Part shown: positions 20,349 to 29,859 of the stretch, one piece after another
Layout of the letters: every line of letters begins with the position of its first letter
Position numbering within the stretch: position 1 is the first letter of the stretch
Notes under the pieces: model-generated
Told to the model about the DNA's origin: nothing
Database searches by the model: none
The model's input: the letters and a program-made list of their open reading frames with translations, nothing else
Made by a program: the position numbers and the translations under genes
NCBI GenBank assembly: GCA_003660235.1
Contig: QGON01000070.1
Location: forward strand, 1 to 64,000
Source of the DNA: a bacterium endosymbiont of Escarpia laminata
GTDB taxonomy: Bacteria; Pseudomonadota; Gammaproteobacteria; Chromatiales; Chromatiaceae
Length of the DNA stretch: 64,000 bases
Reading direction: 5' to 3'

Positions 20349-20391
20349 TTGGAATCTCAGTCCGTGGTGATTAGCGGACAGTCAGCCGGGA

Positions 20392-20643
20392 TCAGGCTGC
20401 CTGCTTGGCGGCTTCCTTCAGCAGAGAGACGACACGGTCGCTAGTCTGGGCGCCTTTGGAGACCCAGTGATCGATGCGATCACGCTCAACACGCAGACGC
20501 TCTTCGCCGCCGGTGGCACCGGGATTGAAGAAGCCGAGACGCTCAATGTAGCGACCGTCACGGGCATTACGGCTGTCAGTCACCACGATGTGGTAAAAAG
20601 GCCGTTTCTTGGCGCCGGTTCTGGAAAGACGAATGGTTACCAT
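20392..20643 (-). CDS. rpsP: 30S ribosomal protein S16
   Basis: [41 protein letters not shown]. Confidence 0.97.
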   Translation of the reverse strand: MVTIRLSRTGAKKRPFYHIVVTDSRNARDGRYIERLGFFNPGATGGEERLRVERDRIDHWVSKGAQTSDRVVSLLKEAAKQAA

Positions 20644-20739
20644 GCTTGTACCCTTGAAAATTCTTTAAGCACCGGCAAACCCACCGGCGGGAAACGCGCA
20701 ATTATAACTGAATAATTCAGAAAGTGAAGCTTGGATTGA

Positions 20740-20767
20740 GGTTAAAGGTTAAAGGTTAAAGGTTAAA
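20740..20767 (+). repeat. Heptamer tandem array (GGTTAAA)x4
   Basis: Direct reading. Confidence 0.95.
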
Positions 20768-20906
20768 GGAATAAAAAGTCCGGAATTTCATCCGAAATCC
20801 GCCCATGCCGACACATTTGGGGGCTCCGTTGTCACCTTAAATAGATGCAGGCCTGATCAAACGCAGCGGATCAGGCATACAGGGTTCTAGAGAACATAAA
20901 GGGTTG

Positions 20907-20936
20907 CCGGTTCCGCTGCGCTTGAACCGGCCTACA
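20907..20936. repeat. REP-like palindrome GCCGGTTCC-N-GAACCGGC (second copy near 46342-46374)
   Basis: GCCGGTTCCGCTGCGCTTGAACCGGCCTAC here; GCCGGTTCCCCTACGCTTGAACCGGCCTAC at ~46343. Confidence 0.75.
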
Positions 20937-20989
20937 AATTTCCCATCATAGCAACGACGAGGTTTGACCTATCCGGTGGCACGGCCACC

Positions 20990-21003
20990 TTTGACCTTTG
21001 ACC
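20990..21003 (-). repeat. Inverted heptamer array (TTTGACC)x2
   Basis: CCTTTGACCTTTGACCT, complement of AGGTCAA repeats. Confidence 0.85.
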
Positions 21004-21013
21004 TATTTTTCAA

Positions 21014-21463
21014 TCACCTGCACTGGCAATAGATATATCTTCGCCCCCGCCGGCGCACCATGCGAACCGAGCAGCGGCCCGGACAGCGTCCCCGGATACA
21101 GAAAAACTTTGGCGTCCAGCGCCCTCCGCCCGTCATAAACAAACGGCAGGGGGAACCACGACGGTCAAACCGGACCCAGATCTCAATACCGCTTTCGGTC
21201 CACATATAGCTAAACTCAGCATTTGCTTTGCGACGCCGTTTGCCTGCCACCGTGGGTTCGAGCATCACTCCACCCTTTTCCAGTCGGTGCACTGCCAGAA
21301 ACCCCCCCTTCTTCGGTAGTTTCCGGCCCTTTGGAATTTCCTTACGAACCGACCGCCACTGCTCCCTGGTAAGGTGAATTAACTGCGGAGCAGGGTGAAA
21401 TTCAGAAATATTGACAACAGATGGTGCGAGTTCCCGGCACCGATTCGATATTGAATCAGCCAT
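21014..21463 (-). CDS. Hypothetical protein, basic, Cys-rich C-terminus
   Basis: 149-aa ORF; C-terminal FFCIRGRCPGRCSVRMVRRRGRRYIYCQCR. Confidence 0.5.
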   Translation of the reverse strand: MADSISNRCRELAPSVVNISEFHPAPQLIHLTREQWRSVRKEIPKGRKLPKKGGFLAVHRLEKGGVMLEPTVAGKRRRKANAEFSYMWTESGIEIWVRFDRRGSPCRLFMTGGGRWTPKFFCIRGRCPGRCSVRMVRRRGRRYIYCQCR

Positions 21464-21642
21464 CTCTCCTCCTCCAGAGGCACCGCGATGGCTAGCGTCC
21501 GAGGCACCCCCGCAAATAGTCGGCGAATAACCTACTGCCGTTGTATGAATAACTATAGACCGGGATCAACGACGTCCGACCAATAATATCCAATTACATC
21601 TTTGTGGTTTATCGCATTCCCATGCCTGCAAGGGAATGAATC

Positions 21643-21691
21643 AGGTGACAGGTGACAGGTGACAGGTGACAGGTGACAGGTGACAGGTGAC
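21643..21691 (+). repeat. Heptamer tandem array (AGGTGAC)x7
   Basis: Seven exact consecutive copies. Confidence 0.97.
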
Positions 21692-21783
21692 AGCAGGATT
21701 ATTGCGGGAGCATAATTAGGGCCAAGTAGAAATTATCATATTTTTCACTCCTCCCCTGCTGGGAGGGAAATCAAAACGATCCT

Positions 21784-21811
21784 GATACCTGTCACCTGGA
21801 ACCTGTTACCT
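21784..21811 (-). repeat. Inverted degenerate heptamer array (NNNACCT)x4: GATACCT GTCACCT GGAACCT GTTACCT
   Basis: Direct reading; last unit abuts the ffh stop. Confidence 0.85.
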
Positions 21812-23204
21812 AAAAAGGAAACCCGCCTCCGCCACCGCCCGGCATCCCGCCCCCTGGCATTCCGGGAAACTTGCCGCCGAGGCTCCGCAGCATTTTCTTC
21901 ATGCCGCCACCCTTCATTTTTTTCATCATCTTCTGCATCTGGGCAAACTGCTTCAGCAGCTTGTTCACTTCCTGCACCTGGGTACCGGAACCGGCAGCAA
22001 TTCGCCGCTTGCGGGATCCCTTGAGGATCGCCGGAAAACGCCGCTCATGGGGTGTCATTGAATTGATGATGGCAATGAGGCGGCCGATTTCTTTGTCGTT
22101 CACCTGATTTTTCACATGATCCGGTAGCTGGCCCACTCCCGGCAGCTTGTCCAGCAGGCCGCTCATGCCGCCCATCTGGTTCATCTGGTTCATCTGCTCC
22201 TTGAAGTCCTCAAGATCGAAACCTTTGCCTTTCTTCAGCTTGGCGGCCAACTTGGCGGCCTTGTCCTGGTCGATCTTACGGGTAACCTCCTCCACCAGAC
22301 TGAGCACATCCCCCATACCGAGGATGCGGGAGGCGATGCGGTCGGGATGAAATGGCTCCAGGGCGTCGGTCTTCTCTCCCATACCGATAAACTTGATCGG
22401 CTTGCCGGTGATCTGGCGAATGGAGAGTGCGGCGCCACCTCTGGCGTCACCATCCGCCTTGGTCAGGATCACACCGGTCAGCGGCAGAGCCTCGTTGAAG
22501 GCCTTCGCTGTATTGGCGGCGTCCTGACCGGTCATGCTGTCGACCACAAACAGGGTCTCGACAGGGCTCAGGGTCGCGTGGAGCGCCTTGATCTCCCCCA
22601 TCATCATCTCATCGACATGCAATCGGCCCGCAGTATCGACGATCAGCACATCGGCAAAGGCCTGCCTGGCCCGTGTCAGCGCATCCTTCGCTATGTCGAC
22701 CGGCTTCTGCTCTGGAGAACTGGGAATAAACTCCGCCTCAACCTCTCGGGAGAGGGTCTGCAACTGCTCGATAGCGGCCGGACGATAGACGTCGCAACTC
22801 ACCACCATGACCTTCTTCTTGCCATTCAACTGCAACCAGCGCGAAAGCTTGGCGACGCTGGTGGTCTTACCCGAGCCCTGCAGGCCCGCCATCAGGATGA
22901 CAGCGGGCGGCTGTGCTGACAGATCGAGGCTCTCGTTGGCCTCGCCCATCACCTGGACCAGTTCTTCGTTGACGATCTTGATCAGCGCCTGACCGGGGGT
23001 GAGACTCTTCATCACCGCCTCACCGGTCGCCTTCGCCTTCACCTGCTCGACAAAAGCCCGCACCACCGGCAGTGCAACATCGGCCTCAAGCAGCGCCATG
23101 CGCACTTCGCGCATGGTGTCCTTGATGTTCTCTTCGGTGAGCCGCCCCTGCCCCCGCAGATTGGTCAGTACACGGCCAAGGCGTTCTGTCAGGTTATCAA
23201 ACAT
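21810..23204 (-). CDS. ffh: Signal recognition particle protein Ffh
   Basis: MFDNLTERLGRVLTNLRGQGRLTEENI; GLQGSGKTTSVAKL; Met-rich C-terminus. Confidence 0.98.
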   Translation of the reverse strand: MFDNLTERLGRVLTNLRGQGRLTEENIKDTMREVRMALLEADVALPVVRAFVEQVKAKATGEAVMKSLTPGQALIKIVNEELVQVMGEANESLDLSAQPPAVILMAGLQGSGKTTSVAKLSRWLQLNGKKKVMVVSCDVYRPAAIEQLQTLSREVEAEFIPSSPEQKPVDIAKDALTRARQAFADVLIVDTAGRLHVDEMMMGEIKALHATLSPVETLFVVDSMTGQDAANTAKAFNEALPLTGVILTKADGDARGGAALSIRQITGKPIKFIGMGEKTDALEPFHPDRIASRILGMGDVLSLVEEVTRKIDQDKAAKLAAKLKKGKGFDLEDFKEQMNQMNQMGGMSGLLDKLPGVGQLPDHVKNQVNDKEIGRLIAIINSMTPHERRFPAILKGSRKRRIAAGSGTQVQEVNKLLKQFAQMQKMMKKMKGGGMKKMLRSLGGKFPGMPGGGMPGGGGGGFPF

Positions 23205-23429
23205 GCTTTTCGGCGGATCGCCCGCTCCAGATTGATTGAATCGAATTGATCATTATATATCAGCCAACACTTTGTTGCGCCGATGCATTGAATTTGCCCT
23301 GCGCCATGAGCCAAAATCAATTCAAAAGCCGTGGCAAGTATGCGATTATCGCTGCTGTTTCAATAAACAACCCCGCCGCATGCCGGTGAGGTATTAAACC
23401 CAAAGAGATTAAAGTGCAGGGTTGGAATC

Positions 23430-24227
23430 TTGTTTGAGTTGTTAGCCATTGCCGCCTATCTGGGAGCCGGCCTCTGTTTTGCGCTGCGGCTGTTTCGCGG
23501 CGAAACCGGCAAACATTTGCCGCGGCCGCTCGGCCTGCTGCTGGGATTCATCGGCACTACACTGCACGGCGCACTCCTCTACCAGAGCATCGCAACCGAC
23601 ACCGGCATCAACCTGGGTGTCTTCAGCGCCACCTCACTGATCGCCTGGACCATTGTCCTGCTATTGCTAATCTCCAGCTTGAGTAAGCCGGTGGAAAACC
23701 TTGGCATCCTGCTGCTGCCGCTGGCAGCGCTGTCAATCCTGTTGGAATCCCGTTTTAGTTCGGTACGGTTATTGAGCGAAACAGCCTCCCAAGGCCTTAC
23801 GCTCCATGTTTTGGTCTCTATCCTTGCCTACAGCCTGTTCACTCTGGCCAGCGTGCAGGCGCTGCTGCTGGCTATTCAGGATCACCACCTGCACCATCGC
23901 CATCCCGGCGGTTTCATTCGCGCCCTGCCTCCCCTGCAGACGATGGAGAGTCTGTTGTTCGAGATGATCAGCGTAGGTTTTGTCCTGCTGACGCTGGCCC
24001 TGATCTCGGGTTTTATATTCCTGGAGGATATGTTCGCCCAGCATCTGGTGCATAAATCGATCCTATCCATTGTGGCCTGGATCGTCTTCGGCACGTTGAT
24101 CTGGGGACGTTTTCGATTTGGCTGGCGCGGTCAGAAGGCAATCATCTGGACGCTGAGCGGGTTCGTGGTATTGATGCTGGCCTATTTCGGCAGCAAGGTG
24201 GTGATCGAGCTGATTCTTGCGGCTTGA
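23430..24227 (+). CDS. Inner-membrane cytochrome c assembly (CcsA/YpjD-like) protein
   Basis: Polytopic; conserved position divergent from ffh; HVLVSILAYSLFTLASVQALLLAIQ. Confidence 0.8.
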   Translation: MFELLAIAAYLGAGLCFALRLFRGETGKHLPRPLGLLLGFIGTTLHGALLYQSIATDTGINLGVFSATSLIAWTIVLLLLISSLSKPVENLGILLLPLAALSILLESRFSSVRLLSETASQGLTLHVLVSILAYSLFTLASVQALLLAIQDHHLHHRHPGGFIRALPPLQTMESLLFEMISVGFVLLTLALISGFIFLEDMFAQHLVHKSILSIVAWIVFGTLIWGRFRFGWRGQKAIIWTLSGFVVLMLAYFGSKVVIELILAA

Positions 24228-24267
24228 ACATCCGGACGGCGATCAAATCATCCGCAACAGGATGCAA

Positions 24268-24576
24268 TCAACCTTGCCGATAGGCCCTGCTGGCAACCCG
24301 GCCTTTTTTGAACTTTGCCAACTGCTCCACTAAACGGGGACGTTCCTGATTGGCCAACTGCGTTATCTGCTGGTCGATTTCCTGGATCTCTTTGATCAAC
24401 GATATCTGATTTTCCGCGCCCTGAGGTGAGAGGGTACCAAGACTCTCTCTGAGCAGTTCAGCACGCCCGGCTTCCAGATTCCGGGCTTCCTCCCACTCAC
24501 CGGCACGGGCAGACTCAAGCAGACCCCGGCTCAGCACCAGCGCTGCCTTGAGTTTCTGTTCAGGGTTACCTGTCAT
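24268..24576 (-). CDS. FliT-like flagellar protein (putative)
   Basis: Short helical ORF directly downstream of fliS. Confidence 0.45.
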   Translation of the reverse strand: MTGNPEQKLKAALVLSRGLLESARAGEWEEARNLEAGRAELLRESLGTLSPQGAENQISLIKEIQEIDQQITQLANQERPRLVEQLAKFKKGRVASRAYRQG

Positions 24577-24586
24577 CGGTAGAATG

Positions 24587-25021
24587 CTAGGCAGCGGAAT
24601 CTGCTTTATCAGAGAATTGGGGCATCCTTTTCACATCTTCCGGGATCACATCCCAGGCGGACTTGATCTCCAGCAACAACCCACTGACCTCATCAAGGAT
24701 CGCCTGATCATTGATTAGGTTGGATTCTGTCAGACGGCGCACCATATATTCATACAGGTTATCGAGGTTGGCGGCTATCTCACCACCCGCCTTTAGATCC
24801 AGACTGCCTCGCAGTCCGTTGATGATGGATATCGCCCAAGTGATGTGCCTGCCTTTGGGTTCGGGTTCGCCACGATCCATATGACCCTTGGCGATGGCTA
24901 TCTTATCCAGCGCGCCTTCCATCAACATCTGCACCAAACGGTGAGGCGTTGCGTAATCCACTTCGGACCCTGTCGCCACGCTACCGTACTGCTGTGCCCC
25001 GCGCCTGTGATTCAAGCTCAT
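24587..25021 (-). CDS. fliS: Flagellar export chaperone FliS
   Basis: ATPHRLVQMLMEGALDKIAIAKGHM; between fliD and fliT-like gene. Confidence 0.9.
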   Translation of the reverse strand: MSLNHRRGAQQYGSVATGSEVDYATPHRLVQMLMEGALDKIAIAKGHMDRGEPEPKGRHITWAISIINGLRGSLDLKAGGEIAANLDNLYEYMVRRLTESNLINDQAILDEVSGLLLEIKSAWDVIPEDVKRMPQFSDKADSAA

Positions 25022-25121
25022 TATAAAATCCTCGAACTGTTTTTTGCTTTTGAACAGTATATTTATCGGTAGGATGCATGGATTCTTGATCTGTTTCCGC
25101 CATTCATCCAATAAAAAATCA

Positions 25122-26474
25122 CTAATTGTTATTTCGATACGAGGCCAGGTCCTGCAACCCCTGCAGCTGCTGTGTCAGGAAGTCGCTGGTCGCAGACAGC
25201 CTTACCATCAGTGTATCCAGCCCTGCAAACTGCGCCCGAAAACGTGCCTCAGTCTTGGCCAGACGAAACTCCAGAGACTCCCGCTGATCCTGCACACTCT
25301 TCACCCTGGCATCCAGACCGTCCTCGCGGGCATCGATCAGCCCGTCGGGATCGAGCAAATTCTCAACCAGGGCATCGAGTCGGAACGCCAGCCCCTGATC
25401 ATCGTCAGAAAAGAGTTTGGTGACCGAAGAAAAATCGCTTTCCAGAGCCTCAGTCAAGACAGCGGTATCCAGCTGAAGGCTGCCATCTCTCTGAAATGAG
25501 ATACCGATACTGGAAGCATACTTGAACGCTCCCTCGACATCCGACTTTGAACCCAGCACTGAGGATATCTGCTGCTCCATCATGCGCAGGGTTCCGTCGC
25601 CGGAGAGTTCACCGCTGCCAAGGGTGGAAAGCGTATCCCGCAGGCTATTGTATGCGTCAACGAAACTCTGCACTGTCGTCTGCACAGCACCCAAGTCCTT
25701 ATCGACATTCAGCGCCACTGCATCAACACTGGTAGCCAACAGTTCCAGGGTCACCCCCTGAATTGCATCGGAGATGCTGTTGCTGCTGCGAGTAATGGTA
25801 TAGGAGTTATCCACCAGCAGTTGTGCATCTGCAGCAGCCCGCGTCTGCACCATGCTCAGTGGATCGGCAATGGGGTTGTTACCACTATCGGCAAAGGAGA
25901 CCGACATGGCATTCTCCACACCGGTTTCATCACTGGTCAGAGTGAGATAGAAACTGCCACTATTTTCCTGGATGATTCCTGCGCTGATACCGGTATTGTC
26001 GGTGGCCTCATTGATCGCCTGCTCGATCTGGCTCAGGGTCTTACCACCGATATCCACGTTAAACGACTGGGTGCCGACAGCCAATGTCATGGTGTCACCG
26101 GCATTACCGATCGTCGTGGTATCACTATCTGCAAACGACGCAGAGCCCATCTTGTGGGACTCAGCCAAGGCTTGAACGATGATGTCGTAACTGCCGGCGG
26201 CGGCATCATTGTCGGCATTGACAGTAAAGACCGCCTCATCCGCGCTGCTCGCGCTGAAGAGACCTATGCCTGAAAAACCGTTGAGTTTGTCCACGGTACT
26301 CTGAAACGAAGCCAGAGAGCCACGCAGCGCGCCGTAGGCGCTGATCTGGGTCAGAAAACCCGCCTCTTTTGACTGAAGATTCTGTATAGGAATCTGCTCC
26401 AGAGCCATCAACTGATCAACGATGGAGTTGACGTCGAGTCCGGAACCTATGCCTGGTGCGGAAATGGTTGGCAC
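25122..26474 (-). CDS. fliD: Flagellar hook-associated protein 2 (filament cap)
   Basis: APGIGSGLDVNSIVDQLMALEQIPIQNLQSKEA. Confidence 0.95.
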   Translation of the reverse strand: MPTISAPGIGSGLDVNSIVDQLMALEQIPIQNLQSKEAGFLTQISAYGALRGSLASFQSTVDKLNGFSGIGLFSASSADEAVFTVNADNDAAAGSYDIIVQALAESHKMGSASFADSDTTTIGNAGDTMTLAVGTQSFNVDIGGKTLSQIEQAINEATDNTGISAGIIQENSGSFYLTLTSDETGVENAMSVSFADSGNNPIADPLSMVQTRAAADAQLLVDNSYTITRSSNSISDAIQGVTLELLATSVDAVALNVDKDLGAVQTTVQSFVDAYNSLRDTLSTLGSGELSGDGTLRMMEQQISSVLGSKSDVEGAFKYASSIGISFQRDGSLQLDTAVLTEALESDFSSVTKLFSDDDQGLAFRLDALVENLLDPDGLIDAREDGLDARVKSVQDQRESLEFRLAKTEARFRAQFAGLDTLMVRLSATSDFLTQQLQGLQDLASYRNNN

Positions 26475-26651
26475 GTTTGCCTCCCGTCAGCTTGGCTGGC
26501 TCAAGCGCAACATCAAGCAGAAGCCAGCACAAACTTCAGTGAACACTCAGCCGAGAACCAAACTCACTGGAGGATCACTCCTGTCTGTCCGGTTTTCGAC
26601 ACTCTATGAGAAACATGCAATCTCCATGCCTGAATCTTCAGAACATGGACA

Positions 26652-27116
26652 TCATGCACTTGTTTCCATCAGTAGTCCTACCGATTGCTCACGACCTGCC
26701 TTTCCATCAACTTTGGCATTGGCGACATCGATTGCTTCCTGCATGTGTTCGGCCAATGCCAATACCTCTTCCGAGGGTATCTGGCGAATCAGATCACCGG
26801 ATTTTCTATCGATTACCCGAACCACTGTTCTGCCACTGTCTTCGTCCAGGTCGAACTGCAACTCACGCTGCAACACTTGGGCAAAATCCTGCATCTGGCT
26901 GACAGCACCTTTAAGGACTTCTGCCGGAACATCAGCAGACCGCTCATCAACTGTTTTTTGTTGCAGAGCGGTCACCGGTTCGTTTCCGGAGATTGAGCCA
27001 ACGACCTTCAAAGGTTGGGGAGTAACACTTTCCGTAGTACGACGTACATCTTTAGCAGAATCCTTAGTCGATAAAGCTCCTACTGTGATTGTCATGTCCG
27101 TAGCCATGGCCTTCAC
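26652..27116 (-). CDS. flaG: FlaG-family protein
   Basis: LQRELQFDLDEDSGRTVVRVIDRKSGDLIRQIPSEEVLALAEHM. Confidence 0.9.
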   Translation of the reverse strand: MKAMATDMTITVGALSTKDSAKDVRRTTESVTPQPLKVVGSISGNEPVTALQQKTVDERSADVPAEVLKGAVSQMQDFAQVLQRELQFDLDEDSGRTVVRVIDRKSGDLIRQIPSEEVLALAEHMQEAIDVANAKVDGKAGREQSVGLLMETSA

Positions 27117-27187
27117 CTCACATTTAAACCTTTTAGTTCAGCCGGCGCCCGGTATCAAAATCGTGCGCCGACTGGAGCTTGTTACCG

Positions 27188-28693
27188 TTACTGCAGGAGA
27201 GACAGAACCATCTGCGGCTGGGAGTTAGCCTGGGACAGCATTGCCACACCGGCCTGCTGCAGGATCTGCGTGCGGGTCATGTTAGCGGTCTCCGCAGCAA
27301 AATCGGCGTCCTGAACCCGTGAACGGGCGGCGGATACATTTTCGCTGATATTGGAGAGATTGGAGATGGTGGAGCTCAGACGATTCTGAATGGCACCAAG
27401 ATCGGCACGCTGGTCAGAAATGAAGCTCAGGGCCTGATCGATAACATCCAGTGCACTATTGGCGCCAGTCTGGGAACCAATATCGATATCTGCAATACTA
27501 CTCAAAGTACCGGATGTTGCAGCGGCCACCATGATATCGGTACCCGTCGTCGACACCTGGAATGACTTGGATGAGCTCAACTCAACCTTACCACCCACAA
27601 CAATGGAGTCAGTCACGCCACCCGCACCGGTTGAATCAGAGTCAGCAAGCGCGACACCTCCGACTGTGACAGCGCTGGCAGTATCCGCTCCATCATTATT
27701 TGTAGCATCGGCAACAACAATGTCGTGACCAGTGGTATTGGTTAAAGAGATACCATCACCAGCAGCATTCAGGGTTGCACTGATGCCGGTGGAGGCGTTT
27801 TCAGCGTTGATAGCATCCCGCAGGGCAGCCAGGTCAGTACTGGCCGTTACCAATGCACTAATACTAACGGCTGACCCTACAGCTGCCTGACTCTCATCCT
27901 GGGAAGAAAGGGTGAAAGAGATTGTGCCGGTTGACGTTGCCTTCAACTCAACGGTGTTACTGGCGGTTGCCTTCACACCCGTTGAATCCTGCACACCATT
28001 GATTTGAGAAGCGATCTTGGCCGCCGTGGTATCCAGGGCAGTGGAGAGTGTTGAAGTACCCAAGCTACCGGTCACTGCAAATGCACCATCCGCAGCAACA
28101 TTGTTACCGCCGGTTCCGTCCGCCGTTGCTGTCAGTGCGCCACCGATGTGATCTTCTGTGGCAGTACCATCAGCCTTATAGGCACCCATGGTAGTGGCAG
28201 AGGTATTACCGATAGTGACAGAAATAGTCTGGTCAGCATTTGCACCTACGTGGAACTTGGCTGCGGTAAAAGTACCATCCAGGATGTTCTTTCCATTAAA
28301 GGTCGTGGTGCTGGAAATACGATTCAGCTCTTGTGCCAGCTGAGCCACTTCCTTTTGCATATTGGACCGGTCAGACGCACTGTTGGAGTCATTGGCAGAC
28401 TGTACGGCCAATTCACGCATCCGCTGCAGGATGTTTGTGGACTCCTGCATTGCGCCTTCAGCGGTCTGCGAGATAGAGATTGCATCATTTGCATTTCGCA
28501 TTGCCTGATTCAGACCACGGATCTGGGTGGTCATACGATCGGTAATGCCGAGGCCTGCCGCGTCGTCTTTCGCGCTGTTGATGCGCAGACCGGACGAGAG
28601 CCGTTCCATAGAGGTTGAGAGAGAGTTCTGGGTGCTAGTCAGGTTGCGCTGTGCATTCAGTGAACTGACATTTGTATTGATGACCATTGCCAT
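27188..28693 (-). CDS. fliC: Flagellin
   Basis: [48 protein letters not shown]... and C-terminal [26 protein letters not shown]. Confidence 0.97.
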   Translation of the reverse strand: MAMVINTNVSSLNAQRNLTSTQNSLSTSMERLSSGLRINSAKDDAAGLGITDRMTTQIRGLNQAMRNANDAISISQTAEGAMQESTNILQRMRELAVQSANDSNSASDRSNMQKEVAQLAQELNRISSTTTFNGKNILDGTFTAAKFHVGANADQTISVTIGNTSATTMGAYKADGTATEDHIGGALTATADGTGGNNVAADGAFAVTGSLGTSTLSTALDTTAAKIASQINGVQDSTGVKATASNTVELKATSTGTISFTLSSQDESQAAVGSAVSISALVTASTDLAALRDAINAENASTGISATLNAAGDGISLTNTTGHDIVVADATNNDGADTASAVTVGGVALADSDSTGAGGVTDSIVVGGKVELSSSKSFQVSTTGTDIMVAAATSGTLSSIADIDIGSQTGANSALDVIDQALSFISDQRADLGAIQNRLSSTISNLSNISENVSAARSRVQDADFAAETANMTRTQILQQAGVAMLSQANSQPQMVLSLLQ

Positions 28694-28990
28694 GATTGCT
28701 TCTCCTTTCCGCCCGGCGATGTCTTGCATCGAGCCTGGGCGTTAGGTTGATATTTAGCGGATATACTGTCGAACCGACTGTATTTACCGCTTCCGGTTTC
28801 TGTAACGGCAGCGGAAAAGGGAACTTGAGGGATTTCTTAAAAATAATCCAGCTACTTTAAGATGCCAGAAAAATAGATATAACTTATTGTTTTTTAACGA
28901 ATAGATTTGTAATCACGCACCTACTGAACAACCAATCCAGCCGTCAGCGTGAGAATATCCTTCTCACATGAGTGAGTCCGCTGCACCCGG

Positions 28991-29857
28991 TCAGCCGTTG
29001 AAAAGCGTCTTTGCCAGCTCCTGAGTTCTCTCAAACTGCCGATCGATCTGCAGGACAACCTTTTCAGCAGCCGGAACCGTGATCCCCAACCTCTCCAGAC
29101 GGCTATCCGTGGCAGACCAGGGCGTCTCCTGTTGCACAGCGGTCACCAGAGAAACTGCCACTCCTACCAGAGTGGCGGTTTCCCAGTAGCCACCTTGGAG
29201 GTCTGACTCAGGATAGTGGGCCATCGCCGTTACAAGTTGCTCAGGAAGACGCCAGCTACCCCCCAAATATCCGCCGGCATAAACATCGTCGAAACCAATC
29301 AACCCGGAGAGGGCCTGACTTAGTGAGACGGAATCGCTCTCCTCGACAATCGTATAGGCCTGATCCACCTCATCCGGCAGTTGATCCGTCAACCAAAGCA
29401 GTCCCAGACTGTGCAGCAGACCAGCGGTACGGGCTGCAGAAGATTCAACATCATCCACCGATGAAGCCACCGGCGCCAACCAGGATGCAGCGTCAGCGGT
29501 CATGAGCGCGCGGGTCCAAAAAGATTCTGTATTGAATCCGGGGCAACGGCTCGGATCGAAAGGAGAGGCGACGGCCAAGGCGATACTGGTACTTCTGACC
29601 ACAGCAAAACCCAGCCTGGAACAGGCCTTATCCAACGCAGTAATGGTGTTCACCGGGGAAGACCAGGCCGAGTTGGCCAGCGCGATAAGACGTCCTGCAA
29701 TAGTGGGAAAGCGTTCAATGATCTGCGCAAGTTCAGAGAACCCGATATTTTCGTCGGTCAACGCTTTCAACAAATAAGACGCGCCAGGCGGCAAAACAGG
29801 GACTTGCCTGCGACTCAACCTATCGAAGATGGAGATTTCAGCGCTCTCTATCGCCAT
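28991..29857 (-). CDS. HDOD-domain protein
   Basis: PVLPPGASYLLKALTDENIGFSELAQIIERFPTIAGRLIALANSAW; LLHSLGLLWL. Confidence 0.8.
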   Translation of the reverse strand: MAIESAEISIFDRLSRRQVPVLPPGASYLLKALTDENIGFSELAQIIERFPTIAGRLIALANSAWSSPVNTITALDKACSRLGFAVVRSTSIALAVASPFDPSRCPGFNTESFWTRALMTADAASWLAPVASSVDDVESSAARTAGLLHSLGLLWLTDQLPDEVDQAYTIVEESDSVSLSQALSGLIGFDDVYAGGYLGGSWRLPEQLVTAMAHYPESDLQGGYWETATLVGVAVSLVTAVQQETPWSATDSRLERLGITVPAAEKVVLQIDRQFERTQELAKTLFNG

Positions 29858-29859
29858 TG

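Noticed and set aside
21643-21691. CRISPR-like array
   Set aside because: Contiguous 7-bp units without spacers and no cas genes; tandem repeat, not CRISPR. No CRISPR array found anywhere in the window
28694-28900. sigma28 promoter for fliC
   Set aside because: Best candidate (TAAAGTAG-N11-TTAAGAAA on the minus strand) matches the -10 poorly; not confident enough to list
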